DNA of 64,000 nucleotides, taken from assembly GCA_035041965.1 (NCBI GenBank), contig JAPYMA010000925.1, forward strand, positions 39,626-103,625. The letters are read 5' to 3'. Below, one piece after another: positions 1 through 11,092 of the stretch (position 1 is the stretch's first letter; each line of letters opens with the position of its first letter). Under the pieces are notes generated by a model. That model saw only the letters and a program-made list of their open reading frames with translations, did no database searches and was not told the DNA's origin. Made by a program: the position numbers and the translations under genes. This DNA comes from Anisakis pegreffii. Taxonomy: Eukaryota; Nematoda; Chromadorea; Rhabditida; Anisakidae.

Positions 1-3000
1 CGGCTAAGCATCCATCTTTTTCTTAACGCATACGATCAAAATATTATCATTATCATTACCGATAAATTATTATTATTATTATTATTATTGTTAATTACTA
101 TTACTATTAGTATACCACAGGTCCCTACATAGTTGAATGAATTTTTGATACTAGCCAATTCAATTCTCCCTCATGATCGAGCAGCAGTGGCTTAGCATTT
201 GGCAGAGCATGATCTCAGTGTGCTAACAGGGGTCGCGTGTGGGTCCGAGGCCTTTGGTGATATCTATTGTACCGTCAAGATCGTTATCTGTAATTATCAA
301 CTAATTCACGGATGTTTAATTCATTTTCGGTGCAATGTAATCATTACAATTTCTAATCAATCGAGCAACTATGCATGTTCACACAAATTATTCAATCTGA
401 ACTTATACTACTCCTCTTCTACATCACAGTTATATTTGCCATTATTATTGCTATCGTTCGAATCACTCCTACTTTTTACCGTTTACCGTATTATCATAAT
501 TATTGTTATTATTATTATTATTATTAATAATATTATTATTATCAGTTGACTCATTTTTGATCATCGATATCTGTCAGCATCAAACGAATAAACAGTTTAC
601 ACGTTCAAATAAAATCAAGACCACAATTAAAAGCACAGCTATAAACATCAAACAAACGGATGAATACCGGCCAGATTTGAGTGTGGAAATATTCACTTAA
701 CTTATTCATTTATTCAAAGATATCGCGCAAAGTGGCAGTGTTCAAGAAAGTAATTGCTTACGGAAGCAAACAAAAAACTGTATAAAGCGCCGAGTGAAAT
801 TCAGAAAGAAGACGCGACAGTGATCACGTAATTGGCTGATATATGCAAAGACTGAAATTCACTTAAGAAATCAATCAGAGAATGCTGAATCTTTTCTGGA
901 CAATACATGATCACTAAAAATCGTCCGAATCTTTCACGGATCATTTACTGGTCGTCATATCAAATTATGGCTGCATTGGCTGAGAGCGGTGCAGGCGTGA
1001 TGGAGACGATTCTTTAACAGATAAACAAAGTCTACTAATAGTAATGACGATGTTTATAATAACTATGGCAGTAAAAATAATAGTACCACCGAGAAATTTA
1101 TTGCATATCCGATAGGTCGAAATCAAGGGATCAAATGCTCTAAACTAAATCACATAAAATGCTCCAATGATTGCATCAAACCTGGTTTACTTTCAACTCA
1201 ATTCATGGCGAAATGAGAGCGTAACTGAATCCCAAAGCAACGAATCAATCCCTAATTACAACCAAATAACAATAATATCATCAAACACAAAAAAATCAAG
1301 AAAAACAAAGATGGAGGATCAATATTTATGTTGTTTAATAAACTCATTGTCAAATTCACTTATGAAATTTGCTATATCAATCAAATTCGATCAATCAGTT
1401 GGACCTAACCAAAATTGCGTATTTGTCTGGCACGCAACACGCCAACAACAATTTGTAGAGTTCTTTGTGTATTCATTGCATTTGTGATCGTTCGTTCAAA
1501 TTAATTCGATAAAAGCACTTCTGTTTATTTCTCAGCGAACTCAAATCAAGAATCAACGAAGCACTTTCAAAAGCAAGGTAGAAAGATGCAAAATAAATGT
1601 GCAGTGATACAAGAAGTATTTTATTCTAAGCAAATATAACATACCAATTCTTTTACAATCTTTCATTTGGTAAGCAACGAAGCAACAATCATCCTATGCG
1701 ATAAATCATGAGCAACCAAAGCGATCAACACCTTTTTTCGCCTCTCACCACTACCATTACTCGTGCTCGTCACTCCATCACCTGCACCAATCACGTCCTC
1801 GCTGTTCGTTGCAAAAGCCTCACGTGGATTTTTACAAGCACTACTCATATAAATCACTATCAATTTATCAACTTTAGCCGGACCCGGATCACGAACAATC
1901 TATAATGATCGGTAACAATAATGCATTATTGCAATGAGAGAAATGAGGTTACATTAGCAAAGAACATCAAAAAGATTGATCACACGTCAGCTGCAACTGA
2001 TCTAGATGCAGTTACGAATTCATGGCACTAATCAAAAAACGAACTGGAAGCATAAATACTCACATACAATCGAAGTGCTCTACCAGGATTCAGAAACGAA
2101 TAAACTGGTGAGACTCGATACAGGTCGTTATTACTACATTTTATCTTTATGACTATCCTGAAAAAGCACTGAGTTGTACAAATCGATTGTTTGTTGTCAT
2201 TCGTTTTCAGTGATAATTTTCAAGCGATATAAAATATTTGAGGTGAAGACTAATTTTGCGTAATGTTTGAATTTATTAAGATCGCTGATCATTTCGGGAA
2301 GAATTCATTGCTAGCATGCAATCAGTCAAGAGACCAACCTTTCAGTACCACTATTTACAAGAAGATGCCTTGAGCCACCGCCTTTTGACGCTGAGTATTC
2401 AGCAATTCGTGGATGAACGTACAAATTCATACCATCAGTTGCCTTGCTTATCATATGCGCAGGCATTACTCGCAACCTACACATACAGTTATTCACTTTG
2501 TGCTGTTCACTTCGAGCAGTACTTTTTCGTGACGATTTAGACTTAAATTTGATCTTAATTGTCAACTGCACGCATCAATTATCAAAGACAAGTGACTCTT
2601 AAGGAACTGGGCAATACAACATACAGCGCCTTAATTCTTGATCGCTGCTCAGTTTGATATTGAATGGAGCGATTGACGAAAAAGAGTAGGTAATAAAAAA
2701 TATCGCATTTATTGGTTTTGCATGATAGCGGAAGAGGAAGGCTGCGGTGATTATGAAAGGAAAGTGTGCAGCCGTAACACATCTAATGTAGTATTTGAAC
2801 TACTATGAGTGAAAGTGATTAATTTGAAACAAATATCATCTTATGGGAAAAAAACGAGAGAATGAAGAAAGAGCTGTGCGTGCCGTTACTTTGATTGGTC
2901 GTTGTTTCATTTCATTTCGAACAGCCGGAATAAGTCAGACCAATAGTTATGTAGCTGCTGTACTGTCTTCGGCTACATTTTATCCATCTCTACTCATTTT

Positions 3001-6000
3001 TCTTTCAACTGCTCATCCATTCATCTACCATCTATCTACCTATCTATATATCTTCCTATGGGAACGATGAGATCATTTCAGAAAGTGGCGAATTCAATTT
3101 CAGTTTACTGAGCGATTAAGTCGTCCTTATCAGAAATAGAATGGCATTCCCAGTGATGAATAACTCAAATTTATCTAACGAAGTCTCGCTCAAATGATGG
3201 CTCAGTTTGAATCTATTCAAATTCGCACAATTCCATTTAAAATGCTCATTCCAAACAAACAAAAGAATTTTTCGTCATCATATCATTTTCCATTCTTTCC
3301 TTCTTTGCTTGTTAATGCTCTTGCATCGGTTTATTTTTCTCTTCACTGTTGCCTGCTATTGCAAATCAGAATCAAATTACAACTTTTAAAAAACGACACA
3401 TCTTCTTCGAACAGCTCAGAGCCATCAAATCCACACAAATATCATGTTTGGAACAGTCTTTTGCATGTTTGCATAATATAAGCACCTTCGTATGAGTACT
3501 GCTGCTTACCAGTTACTCATCAATCGTTGCTCATTTGAGTAGATCAAATTGTACTCTACGAAATGGAATGATGCGTTGAATTCTGTATTACTGGATGAAT
3601 CGCTGGTCAGGATCAAGCATTATTAATTAGTGATTTATTTACCTTGATAAATCTTATGCGTTCATTAGTGTTGTCTGTCGTGGTGGAAGTGCTCGTCGAT
3701 AACAATGTTACCTTTGCAGCATTTTTTCGCTTTCTACTCCAAATAATTAAACTTTCCAGTATCCGCATTATCACCTCAACACGACTGAACTGAAACTAAT
3801 CACTGATTTTTATGATGAATTCTCCTCGTCCGATTCACAATTCATAAAACATCAAATATTCATTCACTCCGCTCCTTTATTATCTTATTCGCACGATTTA
3901 TCATCCATAAAAGGCTTTGCAACTAAAACCTTTCATGGATGATATTCACCTATCCTAAACTAGTAACTGAGAAAGTCGTTTAAGAAAAAACTTCAAAACA
4001 TCGCTAGAACGAAGAACTAAAATTTTGACGACGACGAACAGACACAAAACGTCTACGACGATCATGTACTGCTTTGAGAAGAATAATGCGAAGCAGAAGC
4101 ACTGGAAATTGGAGGCGAAACATTGAAAGAAGACGTAAGCAGCAGTGATTATTACGCATTAACGAACAGGCGGAATTTCGTTGATGATAATGCTGATTGC
4201 TGAATGGCTGAACGGCTGAACCAATGAATATATGGATGGATGGTTGGTTGCAAGCAACCGAAGCATCATCCTCTTCTCAACAATAATTTTTGTTTGCTTT
4301 CTTTACGCTCTTCCGGAAAAATTCCAATTCATTTTGATTGATTGAAGAATGAAAAAAATTAGTTTTTGCATTTGCACCCTCACATAACACACAGCTAGCT
4401 GAATTTCAATCTTATTTTTTGGATGTTTTCCGCTAGCAATTCAGTAATTCAATCTGTTGAGCAGACGATAAAATACCCGCACGTATATCATACGAACGCA
4501 AATATAGAAAAAAACGCTTCACATTGAAAACAAATGGGCAATGAAGAATGTATTGATGAATATGCGAATCAAAATGCTGCTAGAAAATGAAATTCTGATG
4601 ACTGCTCACTTAAGATCACAATGGTTATGGTCCATTTTGAAAGATGTTTGTTTGAGAATGTATGGACGGATACATAGATAATTCGGTGAAGAATTCGTCG
4701 GAGAACTGCAACAAATCTGACGAGGAAAAGTAACTTTTTCGAAAGTGACGATGGTGCTGATGAGAATGGCCAACAGCAACAATAGCAATAAGTTGACTTC
4801 CAGGAATATCAGTAGCGCAAAAGAGGAGCGTGCTTGGATATTGCTGCTGCCAGTAGTTGCATAAACTCATCGGTGACACATCCATCATTTTGGAATGCGA
4901 CATCTCCTGCTGCCATAAGAGTATTCATTCATTCATTGTCGTCCAATCGTACATCTATCCGTCCATTTATCTCTTCTAGCCACTAAGGAGTCATTCAAGG
5001 GCTCATTGAACCTCCTAACTCCGTCCAATACCAACCGCTTAACTATTATTTACCCTTTTATCTCTTTACTGTCAATATTTCAAATTCACTTTTTGCTCTA
5101 TAGCCTTGTCTTTTGAAAACGAAACAAATGAATACACACATGTTTGAGTGTGCTGGTATTATATAACACATTACTGCTCTATTAATGCCGAAGAATCGCC
5201 TACTCTCGTCTCATTGTTCATTTATCTCGTCCTCATTTGGAATGAGATGGATTGCTATCGCTTTAATTAAACAGCTATCACAAACAGCAACAGCAGCAGC
5301 AACAACAACAACAATAAAAATATAGCACAACGGTCTAACCAGAAAAAAAATTCCTTAGAAAGGGGCTATGTAATACGGTGAATAACAGGTCATCATGCAT
5401 GAGCTCAGCTCCTCTCATAAAACAAAAGCGTCAGTGGTAGCGCTTCTTAAAATTAATAATTATCGTGTTTTCAGCAGGGATTCCACCCCCGAAATCAATC
5501 GTCTGCACGCATGTTCAAGCCATCAGCATAATAATTTCTCAAACATTCCATTCACTTACCAACATTAAATCCTTTAAAAACGCATCTGGAATACATTGCA
5601 ATCTTAACAAGTTCAAAATCATATAAAAACCAAGCATTCAGAATCGAGAACCAATCATTATTATTTATACGCACAAGACAACTTCATTAACCATACAAAT
5701 CATGAACCGAGCCGTAGTCAACTCAATTCAATCAACTCAATCCCGTTTGATAGCTGCCGGCATATGCATGAATGGATAACCAATAACACGCATTTGGTGG
5801 ATATGCATTTCAACCGATGTATTCAGAGAGCGTTTATTTATCGCAGTTTCCCTCAACAAGCACCACGCATCAAACGTGAGTGTATTATCCAGTTGCTATC
5901 GCTTTTGCGTCTTGTTCAAGTGGTAGGTAGATAGGTGCTCAAACATACCTACTGCATAGATAGTTGTAACATTATCCAACTACACATTTATTCAAGAAGC

Positions 6001-7262
6001 ATAATGCTCATTACATATTATGATTATTTTCCTCTCAAAAAATGAGACTCACGTACTTGTTTGAAAGTGTGATTGGGCTAACAACCCATGAAACATTCTG
6101 GTAACAGTTTATTCGCGATGTGTGACAAGTTTGACATTTAAGTTTACATTTGCATACATTTACTTAGCTAGTCAAATCTATGTATGGAAAAACATACAAG
6201 TTCTGTCGATGTTTGTAAATTTTTAGGTATAAACAAGTGATTGACCATCTTGTCAAGTTTCGTTCGCAAAATCAGATCAGATTTTGCTAGAATTCGACCG
6301 TTACATGCATCATCTTTCTTTTGGTACATTTTTCGTACTGTACATAAAATGACACATTTTTCGGTACATTTGTATCAAATTTTATTTCCTTTTCATTTAT
6401 TTTTCATCTCTATTTTTACCTCCTTTTTATACATTAAATTTACTATTCCCTTCCAACATAGCACTTAAAAACTCGATCGTTTCAGCGGCAAGTAGCAAGC
6501 CAACATTAAAAAAGGATTAGATCCTCAACACAGTAATTCGAATAACGAACCGAAGAATTGTTCAAGAATCGAATTTTATGCCTCCTATCAATGCTGATTT
6601 AAAATTGATCGAATTCGCTTTTATCATTTCGTCCCGTATCATCAACTAGATGACCAACAAAAATGCGTTGTTATCTGTTTGAGAGCTTGCACATAATGAT
6701 TAGTTCCATAAGTTGCTATAGAATATTGAACTTAAATCCTCGGTCAAGTATGACTTTCTAGGATCTGATATCGCCTCTTTTCATGCAACTGAATAAGTTT
6801 CAAAATTCCACTTCGTTGCTAGCAGATGGCTGGCTGCCTGCTTGCGATTCACGGCACTTCGGTGGATATTTATTGAAATTTTGATTTGTTCACTATCATT
6901 TATTCAGCGTCGATCATCTCAGAAAGATAAAAATAAAATTTTAATTTCAATCAGCCCTTTCAGTTGAACATTTCACAAAAATGGAACCAACGTAACCAAC
7001 GTGATTTCAATCAGCCCAAATTGGAATGATGAATGCATTTCACAACAATCAATTGCATTCTGCATAATATTTTGCTTCCGCAAAACTTTCATGGAAATAA
7101 AACTGTTCTTCTAATATGTTTTCACAGTTTATGGGTTTTTATGTGTTCAAAAACGACACTTATGTGGTTTTTATACGTTCAAAAAAGAACACATAAAACT
7201 TATGTGGTTCCTACGTGCTCGAAAAAAATCAAGAAAGCCGTAAATGAAGTGTGAAAACAGCT
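1..7262. other. No recognisable gene; AT-rich intergenic sequence
   Basis: I read all frames and found only short open frames with no family resemblance and no convincing chain of phased exons. The stretch holds small ATT/TTA microsatellites (about 63-92 and 505-541) and a short CAA/CAG-rich run near 5285-5316. It could hold single small exons or regulatory DNA that cannot be recognised by eye. Confidence 0.5.
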
Positions 7263-7274
7263 CATCAATTGTAA

Positions 7275-7425
7275 TATACTTTCTCAGTTTGGCTGCACTT
7301 ATTTTTTCCATAATTTCAAAAAACCGAGCAGCTGAATGAGATGGGGCGGTAGTTTTGCGGATTCTTTCTTGGAATCCTTGTTGTAGCGATCTGATGATAG
7401 CTGATTTTCTCCATGAAAGAACCGA
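7275..7425 (-). pseudogene. Decayed non-LTR retrotransposon reverse-transcriptase fragment
   Basis: On the minus strand one frame reads KNPQNYRPISFSCSVF, ending in a run of T; after a one-base frame change the sequence continues as FEIMEKISAAKLRKYI. The pair resembles the RT block of LINE-type elements, where a NYRPISLL motif is followed by an S-K-I-x-E-K-I segment. Only this small piece is recognisable and it needs a frameshift, so it would be a dead relic. Both the family and the similarity are judged by eye; a chance match is possible. Confidence 0.45.
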
Positions 7426-7862
7426 GCCAGTCGATGACAGCAGAACCATACGATTCACAGACCCTCAGACGAAATGCTCAGCGTGTTGATTTTTTGAGAG
7501 GGAATGAGGTGAGTGTAGACTGCTGCCAGCTGATTGTTTTTCATCTTTAAATTTTGTTGTCGTCACTTCGTCGTTATTTTTTATTATTGAACTTTGTTTT
7601 CATCATTGACTGGTGCTTATTGTCGAGTAGATTTCTTGTTGCTGAATAATTAAGTAGAATTTTCCAACAGTTCATGATGCAATTAGGGTTTTTCGCGGTT
7701 AAATCGATCGTGCTATTGCAAATTTTGAGGGATGATTTGAAAGTAGCGATTAATGATAGCGATTATCGCAGCTATTTTTTTCGCTGACGTGCACATCACT
7801 GATCATAAGTGATTCACAGTGAGAAATCACTTTCATACTATTCAGATAGATGTTCAAAATTC

Positions 7863-8156
7863 TTTTGTTTACTTTGAATGTATTAAAAATTCTTTTTATT
7901 GATTTGTTGGTTCATATTTTTCAGAACGTTTCATTGACCTTCCCTAGGTTCACCGTAATTGTTGCTCGTTTTCCAAAGTAGTTGAATTCTTGTATTGTAT
8001 GAAGTTATTGAATTCCTTTTATTCTTCTATTCCTTTAATATGCGAAATTTTTTGTTTACTTTGAGCATAATGGAAAACTTTTTCTACTGATTTGTTTGTT
8101 CAGTTTTTTCAGAACGTTTTATTGGCCTTTTAAAATTTCAGTGCAATTGGTGCTTG
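7863..8156. repeat. Imperfect direct duplication (two ~106-bp copies)
   Basis: Copy one (7863-7967) and copy two (8049-8156) share the order TTTTGTTTACTTTGA, a T-rich stretch, TTGATTTGTT or CTGATTTGTT, TTTTTCAGAACGTTT and a final TTGGTGCTTG or TTGTTGCTCG. They are about 80% alike by eye and sit 186 bp apart in the same orientation. No coding frame is shared. Confidence 0.65.
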
Positions 8157-8159
8157 TAT

Positions 8160-9190
8160 GACATAACAACGCATTCGAAAACTTGTTTCTCGAAATATCT
8201 TTCTGCTAATAAACTTTCTGACGTTCTTCTACCACACATACACGGCATTTAGTCAGTCAGCGTCGTTGAATTAAAATATTTTTGCCGCTATCATTACTAT
8301 TACGATCGCAGTTATTGCCATCATCATTACTATTACTATCGCAGATTCTTACAACTAATATTTTTCAACTACTTTGGGAAAATTTCTAATTCTAATACCC
8401 AAAGGTTGGTTGATTTTGTTAGGATCGATATTCTGTAATATTCTCATTTATTATGAAATATGTCAGTAACAAGTCGTAAAGTTGACACATTCATATGCAA
8501 TTTAGTGAGGAAATTCGACGGGGAGGAGCAGTTAGATTAGTTACTTTTGCCTATAATATTTACTGATCCGAAATGATTCAAATCGGCTCGATCTAGATGT
8601 ATGAACAAGGCTGTATTCTGACGAGCTCGAAGTTCTCCCACCCGTATGTCTGCATCATTCTTTTCCTCAAGGATTTAAGAGTGGTTGTGTCCGGTCATTT
8701 CGCTTGATAACATTTCGCCTAATGTGCGTTCGAGAGTGTTAGCTCCGAGCATTCAGTGGTTGTTCGATCCCTTGACTCTGCTTTCGGAATTTTTCGGGAT
8801 TGTTGATTTCTTAATCAAGTTATATGATGTATTTTCTTGCTTTTGTTGCGCATGGATTATGCACACGATTTTCTTGGCTTTGGATTATATGTAACTCGTC
8901 CAAAAATTTTGTGATTTTTCCTTGTGAGGTTTATGCTTAAACTCAGGTGGAGATCCATCTCTAGGCCGCGGCCGCATTTCTGGTTACACTTAACCATCCG
9001 TTCGGCGGAATGTCCATTAGGTAAGTGTCAATAGATGAAATGGCCGTTCGATGAAATGTCGTTAGACAAAATGACTTAGTCCCAAGAGTCGCGACAAGAT
9101 TTCTGAGTCATGAACTTTCTTTTTTTCTGAGTTAAGAACATCCCAAATGATCTCATATTTGCAAATGTATAACATGTCGAAAATGGTACT
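8160..9190. other. Intergenic; GGCGGAATGTCC-type motifs near the end
   Basis: No gene is seen. From about 9000 the sequence carries scattered motifs (GTCCATTAGG, GTCGTTAGAC, GACAAAATG) related to those in the adjacent fold-back element, so a degenerate outer part of that repeat may start near 8995. Confidence 0.45.
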
Positions 9191-10929
9191 CGGACAATTT
9201 GCCTAAAAACGTTTTGCCTAAAGACACATTGCCTAACGGACACATTGCCTAACGGACAGTTTGACTAACGGCAATTTTGACAAATGTCATTTTGTCTAAT
9301 GGGCGTGCGAGATTGTTAGACGCATCCACTCAGAACATGTTGGGAATGTTCATCTCATTGTTAAAACACCTCTACATATCAACGTTGGCGATTTTGATGG
9401 CTTCAATCAAAGTCAAGTTTTGACCAATGAAGTTACCAAGGATTCATACACAGCACATTTCCCATAAGAATAGAATTAATTATCTATTAATTAACGCGCC
9501 TATTCAGAACATTTTCAACACGTTCTGAACGGGTGCATCTAACAATCTCGCACGCCCATTAGGCAAAATGACATTAGGCAAAATTGGCATTAGGCAAACT
9601 TCATTAGGCAAACTGTCCGTTAGGCAGTGTCCGTTAGGCAACGTGTCTTTAGGCAAACTGTCCGTTAGGCAGTGTCCGTTAGGCAACGTGTCTTTAGGCA
9701 AACTGTCCGTTAGGCAGTGTCCGTTAGGCAACGTGTCTTTAGGCAAACTGTCGTTAGGCAGTGTCCGTTAGGCAACGTGTCTTTAGGCAAACTGTCGTTA
9801 GGCAGTGTCCGTTAGGCAACGTGTCTTTAGGCAAACTGTCGTTAGGCAGTGTCCGTTAGGCAACGTGTCTTTAGGCAAACTGTCGTTAGGCAGTGTCCGT
9901 TAGGCAACGTGTCTTTAGGCAAACTGTCGTTAGGCAGTGTCCGTTAGGCAACGTGTCTTTAGGCAAACTGTCGTTAGGCAGTGTCCGTTAGGCAACGTGT
10001 CTTTAGGCAAACTGTCGTTAGGCAGTGTCCGTTAGGCAACGTGTCTTTAGGCAAACTGTCGTTAGGCAGTGTCCGTTAGGCAACGTGTCTTTAGGCAAAC
10101 TGTCGTTAGGCAGTGTCCGTTAGGCAACGTGTCTTTAGGCAAACTGTCGTTAGGCAGTGTCCGTTAGGCAACGTGTCTTTAGGCAAACTGTCGTTAGGCA
10201 GTGTCCGTTAGGCAACGTGTCTTTAGGCAAACTGTCGTTAGGCAGTGTCCGTTAGGCAACGTGTCTTTAGGCAAACTGTCGTTAGGCAGTGTCCGTTAGG
10301 CAACGTGTCTTTAGGCAAACTGTCGTTAGGCAGTGTCCGTTAGGCAACGTGTCTTTAGGCAAACTGTCGTTAGGCAGTGTCCGTTAGGCAACGTGTCTTT
10401 AGGCAAACTGTCGTTAGGCAGTGTCCGTTAGGCAACGTGTCTTTAGGCAAACTGTCGTTAGGCAGTGTCCGTTAGGCAACGTGTCTTTAGGCAAACTGTC
10501 GTTAGGCAGTGTCCGTTAGGCAACGTGTCTTTAGGCAAACTGTCGTTAGGCAGTGTCCGTTAGGCAACGTGTCTTTAGGCAAACTGTCGTTAGGCAGTGT
10601 CCGTTAGGCAACGTGTCTTTAGGCAAACTGTCGTTAGGCAGTGTCCGTTAGGCAACGTGTCTTTAGGCAAACTGTCGTTAGGCAGTGTCCGTTAGGCAAC
10701 GTGTCTTTAGGCAAACTGTCGTTAGGCAGTGTCCGTTAGGCAACGTGTCTTTAGGCAAACTGTCGTTAGGCAGTGTCCGTTAGGCAACGTGTCTTTAGGC
10801 AAACTGTCGTTAGGCAGTGTCCGTTAGGCAACGTGTCTTTAGGCAAACTGTCCGTTAGGCAGTGTCCGTTAGGCAACGTGTCTTTAGGCAAACTGTCGTT
10901 AGGCAAAATGTCTTTAGGTAAATTGTCCG
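9191..10929. mobile_element. Fold-back element with inverted arms of GCCTAA / TTAGGC motifs
   Basis: The left end reads CGGACAATTTGCCTAAA (9191 on) and the right end TTTAGGTAAATTGTCCG (to 10929), which are inverted copies with one mismatch. The left arm (9191-9350) is an inverted, diverged version of the start of the right arm (about 9505-9660). Both contain CTCGCACGCCCATTAG or its complement, the TCTAACAATCTCGC block and series of GCCTAA or TTAGGC. The arms are separated by about 150 bp of unrelated sequence. No transposase frame exists, so the element is non-autonomous. I did not find a clear target-site duplication. The right arm has expanded into a satellite, annotated separately. Confidence 0.75.
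9619..10897 (+). repeat. Tandem satellite, 29 units of 44-45 bp, three TTAGGC per unit
   Basis: Counting successive GTTAGGCAGTG starts gives 9619, 9664, 9709 and 9753, then exactly 44-bp steps to 10809, then 10854 and 10898: 29 units. The 45-bp units differ by one extra C (GTCCGTTAGG versus GTCGTTAGG) and lie at both ends, while the 24 inner steps are a uniform 44 bp. Each unit holds GTTAGGCAGTG, CGTTAGGCAACG and CTTTAGGCAAAC, so three TTAGGC hexamers on the plus strand. A 44-bp period is not a multiple of three, so the open frames across it are not genes. Confidence 0.97.
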
Positions 10930-11092
10930 GTCACGTCGAATTGCACTGTTCTGAACTCTGATTGGTAATTGCCAAAAATTATAATTCTCCGAAAAAATTT
11001 TTTGTAGATTCAACCAAACAATGAAGATGAAAAAATGTTTAAAAAAAGTAGTATAGAAAATTTCAAATCGTCATTCAAATACAGCTTTTAGG

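Noticed and set aside
9619..10897. CRISPR array
   Set aside because: Units are directly adjacent with no unique spacers, and the genome is eukaryotic.
9504..10961. Open frames encoding repeated LGKLSVRQCPLGNVS or TLPNGHCLTDSLPKD peptides on both strands
   Set aside because: They come from the 44-45 bp satellite; its period is not a multiple of three, so frames break after a few units, and there is no start or splice support.
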